This document shows positions 1-9,116 of a DNA stretch of 21,382 bases, piece by piece (positions within the stretch are counted from its first letter, which is position 1; each line of letters opens with the position of its first letter). The translations under genes and the position numbers were made by a program. The notes under the pieces are model-generated. The model was given only the letters and a program-made list of their open reading frames with translations. It was not told the DNA's origin and searched no databases. The DNA is taken from the NCBI GenBank assembly GCA_905210545.1, contig CAJLXC010000028.1, positions 1 through 21,382 of the forward strand. The letters run 5' to 3'. Source of the DNA: an uncultured Eubacteriales bacterium. GTDB lineage: Bacteria > Bacillota > Clostridia > Christensenellales > Borkfalkiaceae.

Positions 1-1
1 C

Positions 2-1411
2 GTCGGTCTTGCCGATACCGCCGTTAAAGAAGCTCGCGACAGAGTTCGCGCCGCGATAAAAAACAGCGGCAGATCGGTGCCCGCCCGTAAAATTACGGCA
101 AACTTCGCACCGGCAGACGTAAAAAAAGAGGGATCTTCTTTCGATCTTCCGCTCGCGATAGGCGTGCTTGTCTGTACGGGGCAGTTGTTAAACGACGGGA
201 ACGGCGCGGTTTTTTTGGGAGAGCTGTCTTTAGACGGAACTTTACGCAGAATAAACGGCGTTCTTCCCATACTTATCTCGGCAAAAGAGAAAGGTTTTAC
301 CAAATTCGTTATTCCTTACGACAATCGCGCGGAAGCGTCTTACGTATCGGGAACGGAAACTTACGCGGCGAAAAATCTTAAAGAAGTTATCGATCATTTG
401 TCGGGATTATCTCCGCTTGAAAAAATAGAAAACGGAGATTATTCCGCGGCAAGCGACAATCGCGCGTACGACGCGGATTTGTCGCTTGTTAAAGGTCAGA
501 AGACCGCCAAACGCGCGCTTGAAATCGCAGTGTCCGGCGGACATAACGTTTTATTCGTCGGCGCGCCGGGAACAGGCAAGTCTATGCTTGCTAAATGTAT
601 TCCCACGATAATGCCCGATATGACTTTTGAAGAAGCTTTGGAAACGACTAAAATTCATTCGGTCGCGGGAGTTCTTTCCGACGAGGAAGGTATCGTCGTA
701 AAAAGACCGTTCCGCAGTCCGCATCACACCGCAAGCACCGTTTCGCTGACGGGCGGCGGCAGCAAAGTTAAACCGGGCGAAATAAGTCTTGCGCACAACG
801 GCGTGCTGTTTTTGGACGAAATGCCCGAATATTCCCGCTCTTCGCTCGAAGCGTTAAGACAACCGCTCGAAGACGGATATATAACCGTTTCCCGCGCGGC
901 GGGGGCGGTGAGATATCCCGCAAACTTTATTCTTTGCGGAAGCATGAATCCTTGTCCGTGCGGAAACTTCGGTTCGGAAAATAAGGTATGCACTTGTTCT
1001 CCCGCGCAGATAGCGAAATACAAAGCGAAGATATCGGGTCCGCTTCTCGACAGAATAGACGTTCAGGTTCAGGTGGACGAGGTTAAGTATACGGAGCTTT
1101 CTTCCGACGAAAAATCAGAAACGAGCGAAACGGTAAGACTGCGCGTAAACAGAACCAGACAAATTCAGAGAGAACGCTTTAAAAACGAAAACGTAAAAAC
1201 CAATGCCGATATGGGCGAAAGACAGATGGCGGAATACTGCGTGCTTTCCCGCGAATGCGAACAAATTCTGAAAGTCGCTTACGACAGACTGCATCTTTCT
1301 CCGCGGGCGCGCAGCCGAATCATAAAAGTCGCGAGAACCATCGCCGATATGTCGTTATCGGAAAATATCCGCCCCGAACATATTCTCGAAGCGATTAGTT
1401 ACAGACACTGA
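2..1411 (+). CDS. yifB: YifB/ComM family Mg-chelatase-like AAA+ ATPase, 5' partial
   Basis: The gene is cut by the window edge. The frame is open from base 2 and already matches the family there (VGLADTAVKEARDRVRAA), so the GTG at 77 is an internal valine codon, not the start. About 35 N-terminal residues are missing compared with the usual 500-510. The visible part has the end of the N-terminal Lon-protease-like fold, a Walker A (GAPGTGKS, bases 560-583), the RPFRSPHHTAS motif, a Walker B (VLFLDEMPE), the NPCPCG cysteine cluster, GPLLDRIDVQV, and a C-terminal helical domain ending in EAISYRH. In Gram-negative bacteria ComM is a hexameric helicase for branch migration during natural transformation; the Bacillota role is less clear. 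It lies 4 bp before dprA, another recombination factor, which supports a DNA-processing role. Confidence 0.95.
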   Translation, partial: VGLADTAVKEARDRVRAAIKNSGRSVPARKITANFAPADVKKEGSSFDLPLAIGVLVCTGQLLNDGNGAVFLGELSLDGTLRRINGVLPILISAKEKGFTKFVIPYDNRAEASYVSGTETYAAKNLKEVIDHLSGLSPLEKIENGDYSAASDNRAYDADLSLVKGQKTAKRALEIAVSGGHNVLFVGAPGTGKSMLAKCIPTIMPDMTFEEALETTKIHSVAGVLSDEEGIVVKRPFRSPHHTASTVSLTGGGSKVKPGEISLAHNGVLFLDEMPEYSRSSLEALRQPLEDGYITVSRAAGAVRYPANFILCGSMNPCPCGNFGSENKVCTCSPAQIAKYKAKISGPLLDRIDVQVQVDEVKYTELSSDEKSETSETVRLRVNRTRQIQRERFKNENVKTNADMGERQMAEYCVLSRECEQILKVAYDRLHLSPRARSRIIKVARTIADMSLSENIRPEHILEAISYRH

Positions 1412-1415
1412 CCTT

Positions 1416-2510
1416 ATGAATTATACTAAAGCAGAACTAAAACTTATTTGGCTCGATTCCTTTATCGGTTTAGAGTACAAAATAAAGAAAGATATATACG
1501 AAGTTATTTCGGACGCGCAGGACGTTAAAGCCGCGATAGAAAACTGTAAAGAATACATCGTCGCTAATTCCGGCGAGAGAACTTACGAAACGATAAGTTG
1601 CTCTTTGAATCGTGTTTACACCGATTTTCTTACGGATGGTCTTGACCGCCGCGGTATAAAGGCGATAACTCTCGCTTCGTCCGATTATCCCGAAAAATTG
1701 TTAAATACGGAGATTCCGCCGTTGGTTCTGTACGCCAAAGGCGACACGGAGTTGTTGAAAGAAAAAGCTTTCGGCATGGTCGGCAGCAGAAAGAGCCTGC
1801 CCGTTGCGGTAAACACGGCAAAAAGCTTTGCTAAAGAATTGTCGGACGCGGGTTTCGCGCTCGTGACCGGTATTGCGGAAGGCGTGGATTCCGCCGTAAT
1901 AGAAGGCGCGCTGGACGGCAGCGGAAAAGTTATTTCCGTAGTCGGCGGCGGTCTTGACAGGGTGTATCCCGCTTCTAACGCGTCGCTTATAAAAAGAGTT
2001 ACGGAAAAAGGTCTTGCGCTTGCCGAATATCCGCCGGAAGTCAAACCCGAACGCTTTATGTTTCCCGTTCGCAACAGAATAATCGCCGGACTGTCGGACG
2101 GAGTGTTGATAGTCAGCGGCGGGAAAAAGAGCGGAACTCTTTATACCGCAGAATATGCGGAAGAATACGGCAGAGATTTATTCGCCGTGCCTTACGGAGT
2201 CGGCGTGGAATCGGGCGAAGGATGTAACGACCTTATTAAACGCGGCGCGATGCTGTGCGATTCGCCGAGCGATATTTTGAATTATTACAGCGTGGAAAAA
2301 AAGAAAAAAACGATAACGCTGACCGCGGAAGAGAAAAACGTGATAGAAATTCTAAAGGACGGCGCAAAGCATATAGAAGAGATAAGCAGAATTTTAAAAC
2401 GCGAAACGTACGAGGTGCTTACCGTTCTTTCCGTTCTTGAAATCAAAGGCGCGGTTGTTAAAAACGGCGTAAACGTATACGGGCTTGTTCTCACCGAATC
2501 GGAGGTATAA
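1416..2510 (+). CDS. dprA: DNA-processing protein DprA/Smf
   Basis: DprA binds single-stranded DNA and loads RecA during uptake or recombination of incoming DNA. The 364-residue protein has the family layout: an N-terminal helical SAM-like region (about 1-90), a Rossmann-like DNA-binding fold (about 100-300) with VGSRKS, LVTGIAEGVDS, VVGGGLDRVYP, FPVRNRIIAGLSDG and KSGTLYTAEYA, and a C-terminal winged helix (about 300-360). One oddity is that the usual GIDxxAH segment reads GVDSAVI, so the common Ala-His pair is replaced. The core GSR, RNRIIAGLS and KSG motifs are intact, so the gene is probably functional. It starts 4 bp after yifB and its stop codon abuts the topA start, in line with one transcription unit. 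The order dprA-topA is the same as in Bacillus. Confidence 0.95.
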   Translation: MNYTKAELKLIWLDSFIGLEYKIKKDIYEVISDAQDVKAAIENCKEYIVANSGERTYETISCSLNRVYTDFLTDGLDRRGIKAITLASSDYPEKLLNTEIPPLVLYAKGDTELLKEKAFGMVGSRKSLPVAVNTAKSFAKELSDAGFALVTGIAEGVDSAVIEGALDGSGKVISVVGGGLDRVYPASNASLIKRVTEKGLALAEYPPEVKPERFMFPVRNRIIAGLSDGVLIVSGGKKSGTLYTAEYAEEYGRDLFAVPYGVGVESGEGCNDLIKRGAMLCDSPSDILNYYSVEKKKKTITLTAEEKNVIEILKDGAKHIEEISRILKRETYEVLTVLSVLEIKGAVVKNGVNVYGLVLTESEV

Positions 2511-4673
2511 ATGCAGCTAATTATAGTAGAATCGCCTCACAAGGCAAAAACGATAGAGAAATTTTTAAAAGGCGGGTATAAAGTAGACGCGTCTAAAGGA
2601 CACGTCAGAGATTTGCCCGTAAACAGAATGGGCGTTAAAATAGATAAAAACTTCGAGCCGTATTATGAAATTTCGCCCGATAAAAAGGCGGACATAAAAA
2701 GGCTGAAAGAAGACGCGGCAAAAGCCGATAAGATTTATCTCGCAACCGACCCCGACCGAGAGGGAGAGGCTATTTCGTGGCATCTTAAAGAAGTTCTCGG
2801 CTTAAAAGACGAAGAAGCAAACAGAATAGAGTTTAACGAAATATCGGAAAAAGCGGTTAAAAACGCGCTCGCGCATCCCCGCAGCATAGATATGAATCTC
2901 GTAGACGCGCAGCAGGCGAGAAGGGTTCTCGACAGAATAGTCGGTTACAGCGTTTCTCCCGCGGCAAGTTGCAGACTTAACGAAAATTTGTCTGCGGGCA
3001 GGGTTCAGTCCGTTGCTCTCAAAATGGTGGTAGACAGAGAACGCGAAATCGCCGCGTTCGTTCCTCAGGAATACTGGAATCTTAAAGCGGAATTAAAGCC
3101 CGACGGCAAGCGTTCGTTTAAAGTTCTTCTGCAGGAGAAAAACGGCAAAAAATATAAACCCTCCGACGCGGAAGAAGCCGCCGCGACGGAAGCCGCGCTC
3201 AAAGCCGCGAGCTTTTCGGTTGCCGGCGTAAAAAAATCCGTCGTCAAGTCGCACGCGCCCGCTCCTTATATCACCAGCACGCTTCAGCAGGACGGTTCTA
3301 TAAGGCTTAACATTACCGCGCCGCAGGTTATGCAGATTGCTCAACGCTTATACGAAGGCGTAGAAACGCCTAACGGCAACGTCGCGCTTATCACGTATAT
3401 GAGAACGGACTCGGTTAGAATTTCAACGGAAGCGCAGAACGCCGCGCTTGGCTTTATAAAAGAAAATTTCGGAGAAGAATACGTTCCGTCAAAACCTAAT
3501 GTTTATCGCTCTAAAAAAGACGCTCAGGACGCGCACGAAGCGATTCGCCCTATAGACGTTCGCCGCACGCCGGAAAGCATGCAGAACGTTCTGGACAAAA
3601 ATCAATTCAGGCTTTATAAACTCATTTACGACCGTTTTATTGCTTCGCAGATGTCGGAAGCTAAATACGACAGCGTGGCGGTAGACGTGAAAGCGGGCGA
3701 ATACGGTCTTAAAACAAGCGGAAGAACGCTTGTGTTCAAAGGATATACCGCCGTTTACGACGATACCAGGAAAGAGGAAGACGAAGAAAGCGGAAACGCG
3801 CTTTTGCCCGAGCTTACCGAAGGCGAACTTCTTAATCTTCTCGCTCTCACCAAAGAACAGAAATTTACCAAGCCGCCCGTGAGATATACCGAAGCAACGC
3901 TTATAAAGAATATGGAAGACAAGGGGATAGGCAGACCTTCTACTTACGCTACCATAATGGCAAAGCTCACGGATAAAAAACGCGAATACGTGAGAAAAGA
4001 GAAAAAAAATCTTGTTCCAAACGACATAAGTTACGAACTTATAGATTTTCTCGTAAAATATTTTCCCGATATAATGGACGTAGGTTTTACCGCTAAGATG
4101 GAAGACGAGCTGGACGAAGTAGGCACTAACGGCAAAGACTGGCACAAACTCGTTGCCGATTTTTACGGTCCGTTTGAAAAACAGCTCGAAAACTCCCGCA
4201 TTACAGACGTTAAATGCGAAAAGTGCGGCGCGCCTATGATAATAAAAAGCGGTAAGTACGGAAATTATTACGCTTGTTCTAATTATCCCGACTGCAAAAA
4301 CATCAAGCCGGTAAATGAAAAAGTTGCCATTCCCACAGATAAAATCTGCGAAAAGTGCGGCAGCATTATGGTTGAAAGAGAAGGACCTTACGGGAAATTT
4401 CTCGCTTGCTCCAACTATCCCAAATGTAAGCATACTATAAGTCTTACAACCGATAATCTCGAAGGCGTTTGTCCCGAATGCGGCAAGCCGACGAAAAAAA
4501 TGACGAGTAAAAAGGGTAAGATCTTTTACGGCTGTTCCGGTTATCCCGACTGCAAGTTTATGAGCTGGGATATGCCCACCGGTAAAAAATGCCCCGAATG
4601 CGGTGCGTATCTCGTTTCGGTCAACGGAAAAATAAAATGTTCATCAAAGAGTTGCAAATACAGTGAAGAATAA
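2511..4673 (+). CDS. topA: DNA topoisomerase I (type IA)
   Basis: The enzyme relaxes negatively supercoiled DNA through a transient 5'-phosphotyrosine link. Its N-terminal Toprim domain shows IIVESPHKAKTIEKFL and the acidic DPDREGEAISWH motif. The active-site tyrosine is Y296 in TYMRTDSVRIS. LSAGRVQSVAL and GIGRPSTYATIM are family signatures. From residue 569 on there are four C-terminal zinc ribbons: three with CxxC...C(8)C spacing (CEKCG, CEKCG, CPECG, each followed by a CSxYPxC-type pair) and a last one with CPECG...CSSKSC. The length of 720 residues is normal for Bacillota. The ATG follows the dprA stop with no gap, and its ribosome binding site (GGAGG, around 2500) lies in the dprA 3' end, so the two are translationally coupled. 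Confidence 0.98.
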   Translation: MQLIIVESPHKAKTIEKFLKGGYKVDASKGHVRDLPVNRMGVKIDKNFEPYYEISPDKKADIKRLKEDAAKADKIYLATDPDREGEAISWHLKEVLGLKDEEANRIEFNEISEKAVKNALAHPRSIDMNLVDAQQARRVLDRIVGYSVSPAASCRLNENLSAGRVQSVALKMVVDREREIAAFVPQEYWNLKAELKPDGKRSFKVLLQEKNGKKYKPSDAEEAAATEAALKAASFSVAGVKKSVVKSHAPAPYITSTLQQDGSIRLNITAPQVMQIAQRLYEGVETPNGNVALITYMRTDSVRISTEAQNAALGFIKENFGEEYVPSKPNVYRSKKDAQDAHEAIRPIDVRRTPESMQNVLDKNQFRLYKLIYDRFIASQMSEAKYDSVAVDVKAGEYGLKTSGRTLVFKGYTAVYDDTRKEEDEESGNALLPELTEGELLNLLALTKEQKFTKPPVRYTEATLIKNMEDKGIGRPSTYATIMAKLTDKKREYVRKEKKNLVPNDISYELIDFLVKYFPDIMDVGFTAKMEDELDEVGTNGKDWHKLVADFYGPFEKQLENSRITDVKCEKCGAPMIIKSGKYGNYYACSNYPDCKNIKPVNEKVAIPTDKICEKCGSIMVEREGPYGKFLACSNYPKCKHTISLTTDNLEGVCPECGKPTKKMTSKKGKIFYGCSGYPDCKFMSWDMPTGKKCPECGAYLVSVNGKIKCSSKSCKYSEE

Positions 4674-5976
4674 AAAAGTTAAAGTAATCGGCGCGGGGCT
4701 TGCCGGTTGTGAAGCCGCTTTTTATCTCGCAAGGCGCGGCGTGGAAGTAGAATTATACGACATAAAGCCTAAAAAATTCACGCCCGCTCACGTTTCGGAA
4801 AATTTTGCCGAGCTTGTTTGTTCAAATTCGCTGAAATCGAACGACGTTTACGGCAACGCCGCGGGGCTTTTAAAAGAAGAAATGAGGATACTCGGCTCGC
4901 TTGTAATCGAAGCTGCGGACAAAACCAAAGTCCCCGCGGGCGGCGCGCTTGCGGTAGATCGCGATAAATTTTCCGCGTATATCACGGATAAAATCAAAGC
5001 GGAAAAAAACGTGACGTTTATTTCGGAAGAAATCGAAGAGATTTCTACCGACGGCTATACCGTCGTCGCCACAGGTCCGCTTACGCAGGGGAAGCTTTGC
5101 GATACGCTTACCGATATAGCGGGCGGGTTGCATTTTTACGACGCTTCCGCGCCGATTGTTTCTGCGGAAAGCATAGACAAAGAATATTCCTTTATAGGCG
5201 ACAGATACGACCGAGGTAGCGGCGATCACATAAACTGCCCCATGAACGAAGCTCAGTATAAAGAATTCGTCGGAGAGCTTTTAAATGCCGAAAGAACGGA
5301 ACTTCATTCTTTTGAAAAAACAGAAGTGTTCGAAGGGTGTATGCCGATAGAAATTATGGCGGCGCGAGGCGAAGATACTTTGCGGTTCGGTCCGCTTAAA
5401 CCCGTAGGACTCACCGATCCGAAAACGGGAAGATGGGCTTACGCCTGTCTGCAGTTAAGGCGAGAGAACGAAAACGGCACTATGTATAATCTCGTAGGGT
5501 TTCAGACCAACCTTAAATGGGGCGAGCAAAAACGAGTGTTTTCTATAATACCCGCGCTGAAAAACGCGGAATATTTAAGATACGGCGTGATGCACAGAAA
5601 TACTTTTATAAACTCGCCGTCTTGCCTTGCTCCCGATTATTCTCTGAAAACCCGTCCGAACGTTTTCGTTGCGGGACAGATTACGGGAGTAGAGGGTTAC
5701 GTAGAAAGCGCGATGAGCGGACTTATGGCAGGGATTTATCTTGAAAGGAAACTTAAAGGCAAAAAAGAGATTCTGATATCCGACGATACGGTATCCGGCG
5801 CGCTTGCAAGATATATAACGACGGAGAATAAAGATTTTCAGCCGATGAACGCAAACTTCGGCATAATCCCGCCGCTTGACAGAATCATAAAAGACAAAAA
5901 AGAAAAAAAGCGTTTGCAGGCGGAGAGAAGTCTTGCCGCAACGAAAGAATTCATAAAATATATAACGGAGGATTAG
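4663..5976 (+). CDS. trmFO: tRNA (uracil-54-C5)-methyltransferase, folate/FAD-dependent
   Basis: TrmFO makes ribothymidine at position 54 of the tRNA T-loop, using methylenetetrahydrofolate as carbon donor and FADH2 as reductant. The N-terminal FAD-binding motif (VIGAGLAGCEAAFYLARRG) is intact. Both functional cysteines known from Bacillus fall at the same numbers here: C53 in ELVCSNSLKS and C226 in FEGCMPIEIMA. Other family blocks are VPAGGALAVDR, RYGVMHRNTFINSP and GVEGYVESAMSGL. The length of 437 residues is typical. Translation starts at a GTG inside the last codons of topA (11 bp overlap), with only a weak ribosome binding site, so it probably relies on coupling. glyA at 9881 supplies the methylene-folate that this enzyme consumes. 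Confidence 0.97.
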   Translation: MKNKKVKVIGAGLAGCEAAFYLARRGVEVELYDIKPKKFTPAHVSENFAELVCSNSLKSNDVYGNAAGLLKEEMRILGSLVIEAADKTKVPAGGALAVDRDKFSAYITDKIKAEKNVTFISEEIEEISTDGYTVVATGPLTQGKLCDTLTDIAGGLHFYDASAPIVSAESIDKEYSFIGDRYDRGSGDHINCPMNEAQYKEFVGELLNAERTELHSFEKTEVFEGCMPIEIMAARGEDTLRFGPLKPVGLTDPKTGRWAYACLQLRRENENGTMYNLVGFQTNLKWGEQKRVFSIIPALKNAEYLRYGVMHRNTFINSPSCLAPDYSLKTRPNVFVAGQITGVEGYVESAMSGLMAGIYLERKLKGKKEILISDDTVSGALARYITTENKDFQPMNANFGIIPPLDRIIKDKKEKKRLQAERSLAATKEFIKYITED

Positions 5977-5979
5977 ACT

Positions 5980-6513
5980 ATGAACGAATTTATGGGTACA
6001 ACCATTTGCGCGGTAAAAAAAGACGGACACACGGCGATTGCCGGCGACGGTCAGGTTACTTTGTCGCAATCGATAATATTTAAAAACAACGCGGTGAAAG
6101 TAAGGAGAATATACGGCGGAAAGGTTATATTCGGCTTTGCCGGTTCTGTTGCGGACGCGTTTACGCTTTCCGAGCGATTCGAAGAAATGCTTAACAAATA
6201 TTCCGGCAACCTTATGCGCAGCGCAGTAGAACTTGCAGAGTTATGGAGAAACGATAAAGTAAGAAAATTAGAAGCTATGATGATAACCGCCGATAAAGAC
6301 ACGCTTTTAATCGTTTCCGGCACGGGCGAAGTCATTGAACCCGAAGACGGCGTTTGCGCGATCGGTTCGGGCGGAAACTACGCGCTTGCCGCTGCCCGCG
6401 CTCTCTCGCAGGAAACTAGCTACGGTGCTGAAGAGATTGCAAGAAAGGCTCTTAAAATTGCAAGCGAAATCTGCGTTTTCACAAACGGACACATCACTTG
6501 CGAAGTTCTCTGA
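5980..6513 (+). CDS. hslV: ATP-dependent protease subunit HslV (ClpQ)
   Basis: HslV is the proteasome-like peptidase of the HslVU (ClpQY) protease, a double hexamer capped by HslU. The protein (177 residues) matches HslV throughout: TTICAV, AGDGQVTL, KVRRIYGGKVIFGFAGSVADAFTL, KLEAMMI and IGSGGNYALAAARAL. The nucleophile would be the threonine after MNEFMG (T7), so a short propeptide must be removed. A GGAGG at 5967-5971 sits 8 bp from the ATG at 5980, which favours this start over the internal ATG at 5992 (MGTT). Only 3 bp separate it from trmFO. In Bacillus a xerC-like gene (codV) lies in this gap; here there is none. Confidence 0.96.
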   Translation: MNEFMGTTICAVKKDGHTAIAGDGQVTLSQSIIFKNNAVKVRRIYGGKVIFGFAGSVADAFTLSERFEEMLNKYSGNLMRSAVELAELWRNDKVRKLEAMMITADKDTLLIVSGTGEVIEPEDGVCAIGSGGNYALAAARALSQETSYGAEEIARKALKIASEICVFTNGHITCEVL

Positions 6514-6538
6514 TAAATAACGGATAAAGGAGATAATT

Positions 6539-7846
6539 ATGAATTTAAGTCCTAAACAGATAGTAGAAGAATTGAATAAATATATAATCGGACAGGAAGA
6601 AGCCAAAAAGGCGGTAGCGGTCGCTCTCCGTAACCGTTACAGAAGAAGCAAACTCAATAAGTCCGAAATGGAAGAAATAACGCCTAAAAACATCATAATG
6701 AAAGGTCCGACGGGAGTTGGCAAAACCGAAATCGCGAGAAGACTCGCAAAGCTCGTCGGCGCGCCGTTTATCAAGGTAGAAGCTACCAAGTACACGGAAG
6801 TCGGTTACGTAGGCAGAGACGTCGAATCCATGATCCGCGACCTTGTGGAGTGTTCCGTCCGCCTTGTCAAAGAAGAAAAATTCAAAACGGTGACGGAGCG
6901 CGCGGGCGCGACGGTAGACGCAAAACTCGTAAAGATAATAGCTCAGGCAAGGCGTGCGGACAAGGGCGAAACGCCTGACGCGATTTTCGAGCAGAATATT
7001 GCGGAAGGTCTTAAAAAAGGGTATTACGACAACGAAACGATCGAAATAGACGTTGCCGATATACCCAAGCCCATGGAACTTACGCCGGGCGGCGCGGAGA
7101 TAAGCATAGGCAGTATTTTCGGAGACATTCTTCCCAAAAAGAGAAAGAAACGCAAGCTTTCCGTAAAAGAAGCGAGAACGATGATGCTTAACGAAGAAGC
7201 GGATAAGCTTATCGATAGCGATGCCGTGAACGAAGAAGCTATCCGCCGCGCGGAACAGGAAGGTATAATTTTTATCGACGAAATTGATAAAATCGCCGCA
7301 AAAAGTGCAGGCGCATCGGGGCACGACGTTTCGAGAGAAGGGGTTCAGAGAGATATTCTGCCGATTGTCGAAGGTTCTACCGTAATGACCAAATACGGCG
7401 CGATAAAAACCGATTATATTCTTTTTATCGCGGCGGGCGCATTCCACGTTTCAAAGGTTTCGGATCTTATCCCCGAATTGCAGGGCAGATTCCCGATTCT
7501 GGTAGAGCTTAACAGTCTGACGAAAAAAGACTTCATTGATATTCTTACCACTCCGAGAAACGCTATAACCGTGCAGTACGCAACTCTTCTTAAAGTGGAC
7601 GGCGTTGAGCTTAAATTTACCGAAGACGCCATAGACGAGATTGCGGGACTTGCGGAAGATATGAACGTTACGAGCGAAGATATAGGCGCGAGAAGACTGC
7701 ATACCGTTATGGAAGAACTTCTCGAGGATATTTCTTTCGATGCAGACGGCATGACGGACAGAGAAGTCGTTATCGACAAGAAATTCGTAGAAGAAAAACT
7801 CGGCGCGGAAAATAAGAGCAAAGACTTAAAGAAATATATTTTATAA
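6539..7846 (+). CDS. hslU: HslU (ClpY) AAA+ unfoldase of the HslVU protease
   Basis: HslU unfolds substrates and feeds them to HslV with ATP. The sequence shows the Walker A GPTGVGKT (residues 56-63), the pore motif GYVGRD, an intermediate I-domain (about 110-230), the Walker B IIFIDEIDKI, a sensor/arginine-finger region (ELQGRFPI), and a second sensor block (GARRLHTVMEE). The C-terminal end DLKKYIL matches the short tail that docks into HslV to activate it, so the pair should be functional. The 435 residues are close to the 440-460 of the family. AAAGGAG at 6526-6532 lies 6 bp before the ATG. It starts 25 bp after hslV. The gene next to it is hisS, not codY as in Bacillus. Confidence 0.98.
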   Translation: MNLSPKQIVEELNKYIIGQEEAKKAVAVALRNRYRRSKLNKSEMEEITPKNIIMKGPTGVGKTEIARRLAKLVGAPFIKVEATKYTEVGYVGRDVESMIRDLVECSVRLVKEEKFKTVTERAGATVDAKLVKIIAQARRADKGETPDAIFEQNIAEGLKKGYYDNETIEIDVADIPKPMELTPGGAEISIGSIFGDILPKKRKKRKLSVKEARTMMLNEEADKLIDSDAVNEEAIRRAEQEGIIFIDEIDKIAAKSAGASGHDVSREGVQRDILPIVEGSTVMTKYGAIKTDYILFIAAGAFHVSKVSDLIPELQGRFPILVELNSLTKKDFIDILTTPRNAITVQYATLLKVDGVELKFTEDAIDEIAGLAEDMNVTSEDIGARRLHTVMEELLEDISFDADGMTDREVVIDKKFVEEKLGAENKSKDLKKYIL

Positions 7847-7856
7847 GGTAAATCAG

Positions 7857-9116
7857 ATGATAAACATTCCCAAAGGCACAAAAGACGTTTTGCCGCAGGA
7901 TTCTTATAAATGGCAGTTTATAGAAAAAACCGCAAGAGAAACGGCTAAGCTTTTTGACGTTAAAGAAATAAGAACGCCTACCTTCGAGCATACGGAAGTA
8001 TTTTTGCGCGGCGTGGGCGAAACGACGGACATTGTCAATAAAGAGATGTATACGTTCAACGATAAAGGCGGCAGAAGCATCACCTTAAAGCCGGAAGGAA
8101 CTGCCGGCGTTGCTCGCGCTTTTACCGAAAACGGTATGCAGTCTTCCGCTTTGCCCGCAAAGCTGTTTTATATCACGCAATGCTTCAGATACGAAAGACC
8201 GCAAGCGGGAAGACTCAGAGAGTTTCATCAGTTCGGCGTTGAAATGTTAGGCTCGGATAAGCCCGACACCGACGCGGAAGCTATCGTCCTCGCAAAAACT
8301 TTTCTCGATAAGCTGGGCGTAAAAAATCTCACTTTGTATATAAACAGCATCGGTTGTAAAGATTGCCGCGCAAAATATCACGAAGCGTTAAAGACTTATT
8401 TAAAAGATAACTACGACGAGCTTTGCGGCTTGTGTAAAGACCGTTTCGAGAAAAATCCTTTGAGAATTCTCGATTGTAAAAATCCCGAATGTAAAAAAAT
8501 CACCGCAAACGCGCCTAAAATAACCGACTACCTTTGCGACGACTGCAAGGCGCATTTCGGCAAGGTTCAAAAGCTTCTTTCGCTTGCAGGCGTAGAATTC
8601 GCAATCGATCCTAACATAGTCAGAGGTCTCGATTATTACACCAAAACGGTATTCGAGTTCGTTTCGGAAAATATCGGCGCGCAAGGCACGGTATGCGGCG
8701 GCGGCAGATACGATAAACTCGTTTCGGAATTCGGCGGAGGCGAAGTGCCGGGCATAGGATTTGCCGTCGGTATAGAAAGAATTTTGTTGCTGTTAGAAAA
8801 TATCGGCGTAAAAATTCCGAGAGACGATACGGTCAGGCTTTATATCGCGCCTATGGGCGAAGAAGCGGAGGAAAAAGCTTTCGTTCTTACGGATAAATTA
8901 AGAAAAGCAGGCGTTATAACCGAAACCGACCACATGGGCAGAGGGATTAAAGCGCAGTTTAAATACGCCGATAAAATCGGCGCGGAATACGTGGGGGTAA
9001 TCGGCTCGGACGAACTCTCGCGCGGTGAAATCAAACTTAAAAAGATGTCCGACGGAACGGAAATTTCCGTATCGTTCGATAATCTTGCGGAATATTTCGG
9101 GAAAAAACCGATATGA
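7857..9116 (+). CDS. hisS: Histidine--tRNA ligase
   Basis: This class IIa synthetase charges tRNA-His. It shows the N-terminal GTKDVLP block, motif 2 (CFRYERPQAGRLREFHQFGVEMLG, the ATP/histidine site), the histidine-A loop GLDYYTKTVFEF, motif 3 (PGIGFAVGIERIL), and a C-terminal anticodon-binding domain from about residue 325. The insertion domain (about residues 180-240) carries several CxxC pairs (CGLC, CDDC), as seen in many Bacillota HisRS. The length of 419 residues is normal. It follows hslU by 10 bp with a weak Shine-Dalgarno (AAGG), and its stop overlaps the next start (ATGA). No T-box leader is present, because the gene sits inside the operon. Confidence 0.98.
   Translation: MINIPKGTKDVLPQDSYKWQFIEKTARETAKLFDVKEIRTPTFEHTEVFLRGVGETTDIVNKEMYTFNDKGGRSITLKPEGTAGVARAFTENGMQSSALPAKLFYITQCFRYERPQAGRLREFHQFGVEMLGSDKPDTDAEAIVLAKTFLDKLGVKNLTLYINSIGCKDCRAKYHEALKTYLKDNYDELCGLCKDRFEKNPLRILDCKNPECKKITANAPKITDYLCDDCKAHFGKVQKLLSLAGVEFAIDPNIVRGLDYYTKTVFEFVSENIGAQGTVCGGGRYDKLVSEFGGGEVPGIGFAVGIERILLLLENIGVKIPRDDTVRLYIAPMGEEAEEKAFVLTDKLRKAGVITETDHMGRGIKAQFKYADKIGAEYVGVIGSDELSRGEIKLKKMSDGTEISVSFDNLAEYFGKKPI

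Noticed and set aside
3489..4433. Long minus-strand open frame (314 codons) opposite topA
   Set aside because: It is a shadow of topA: the protein is rich in Phe, Val and Arg in a pattern mirroring the codons of the real gene and has no domain or start signal. The same holds for the 300-codon frame opposite hslU (6545-7447).
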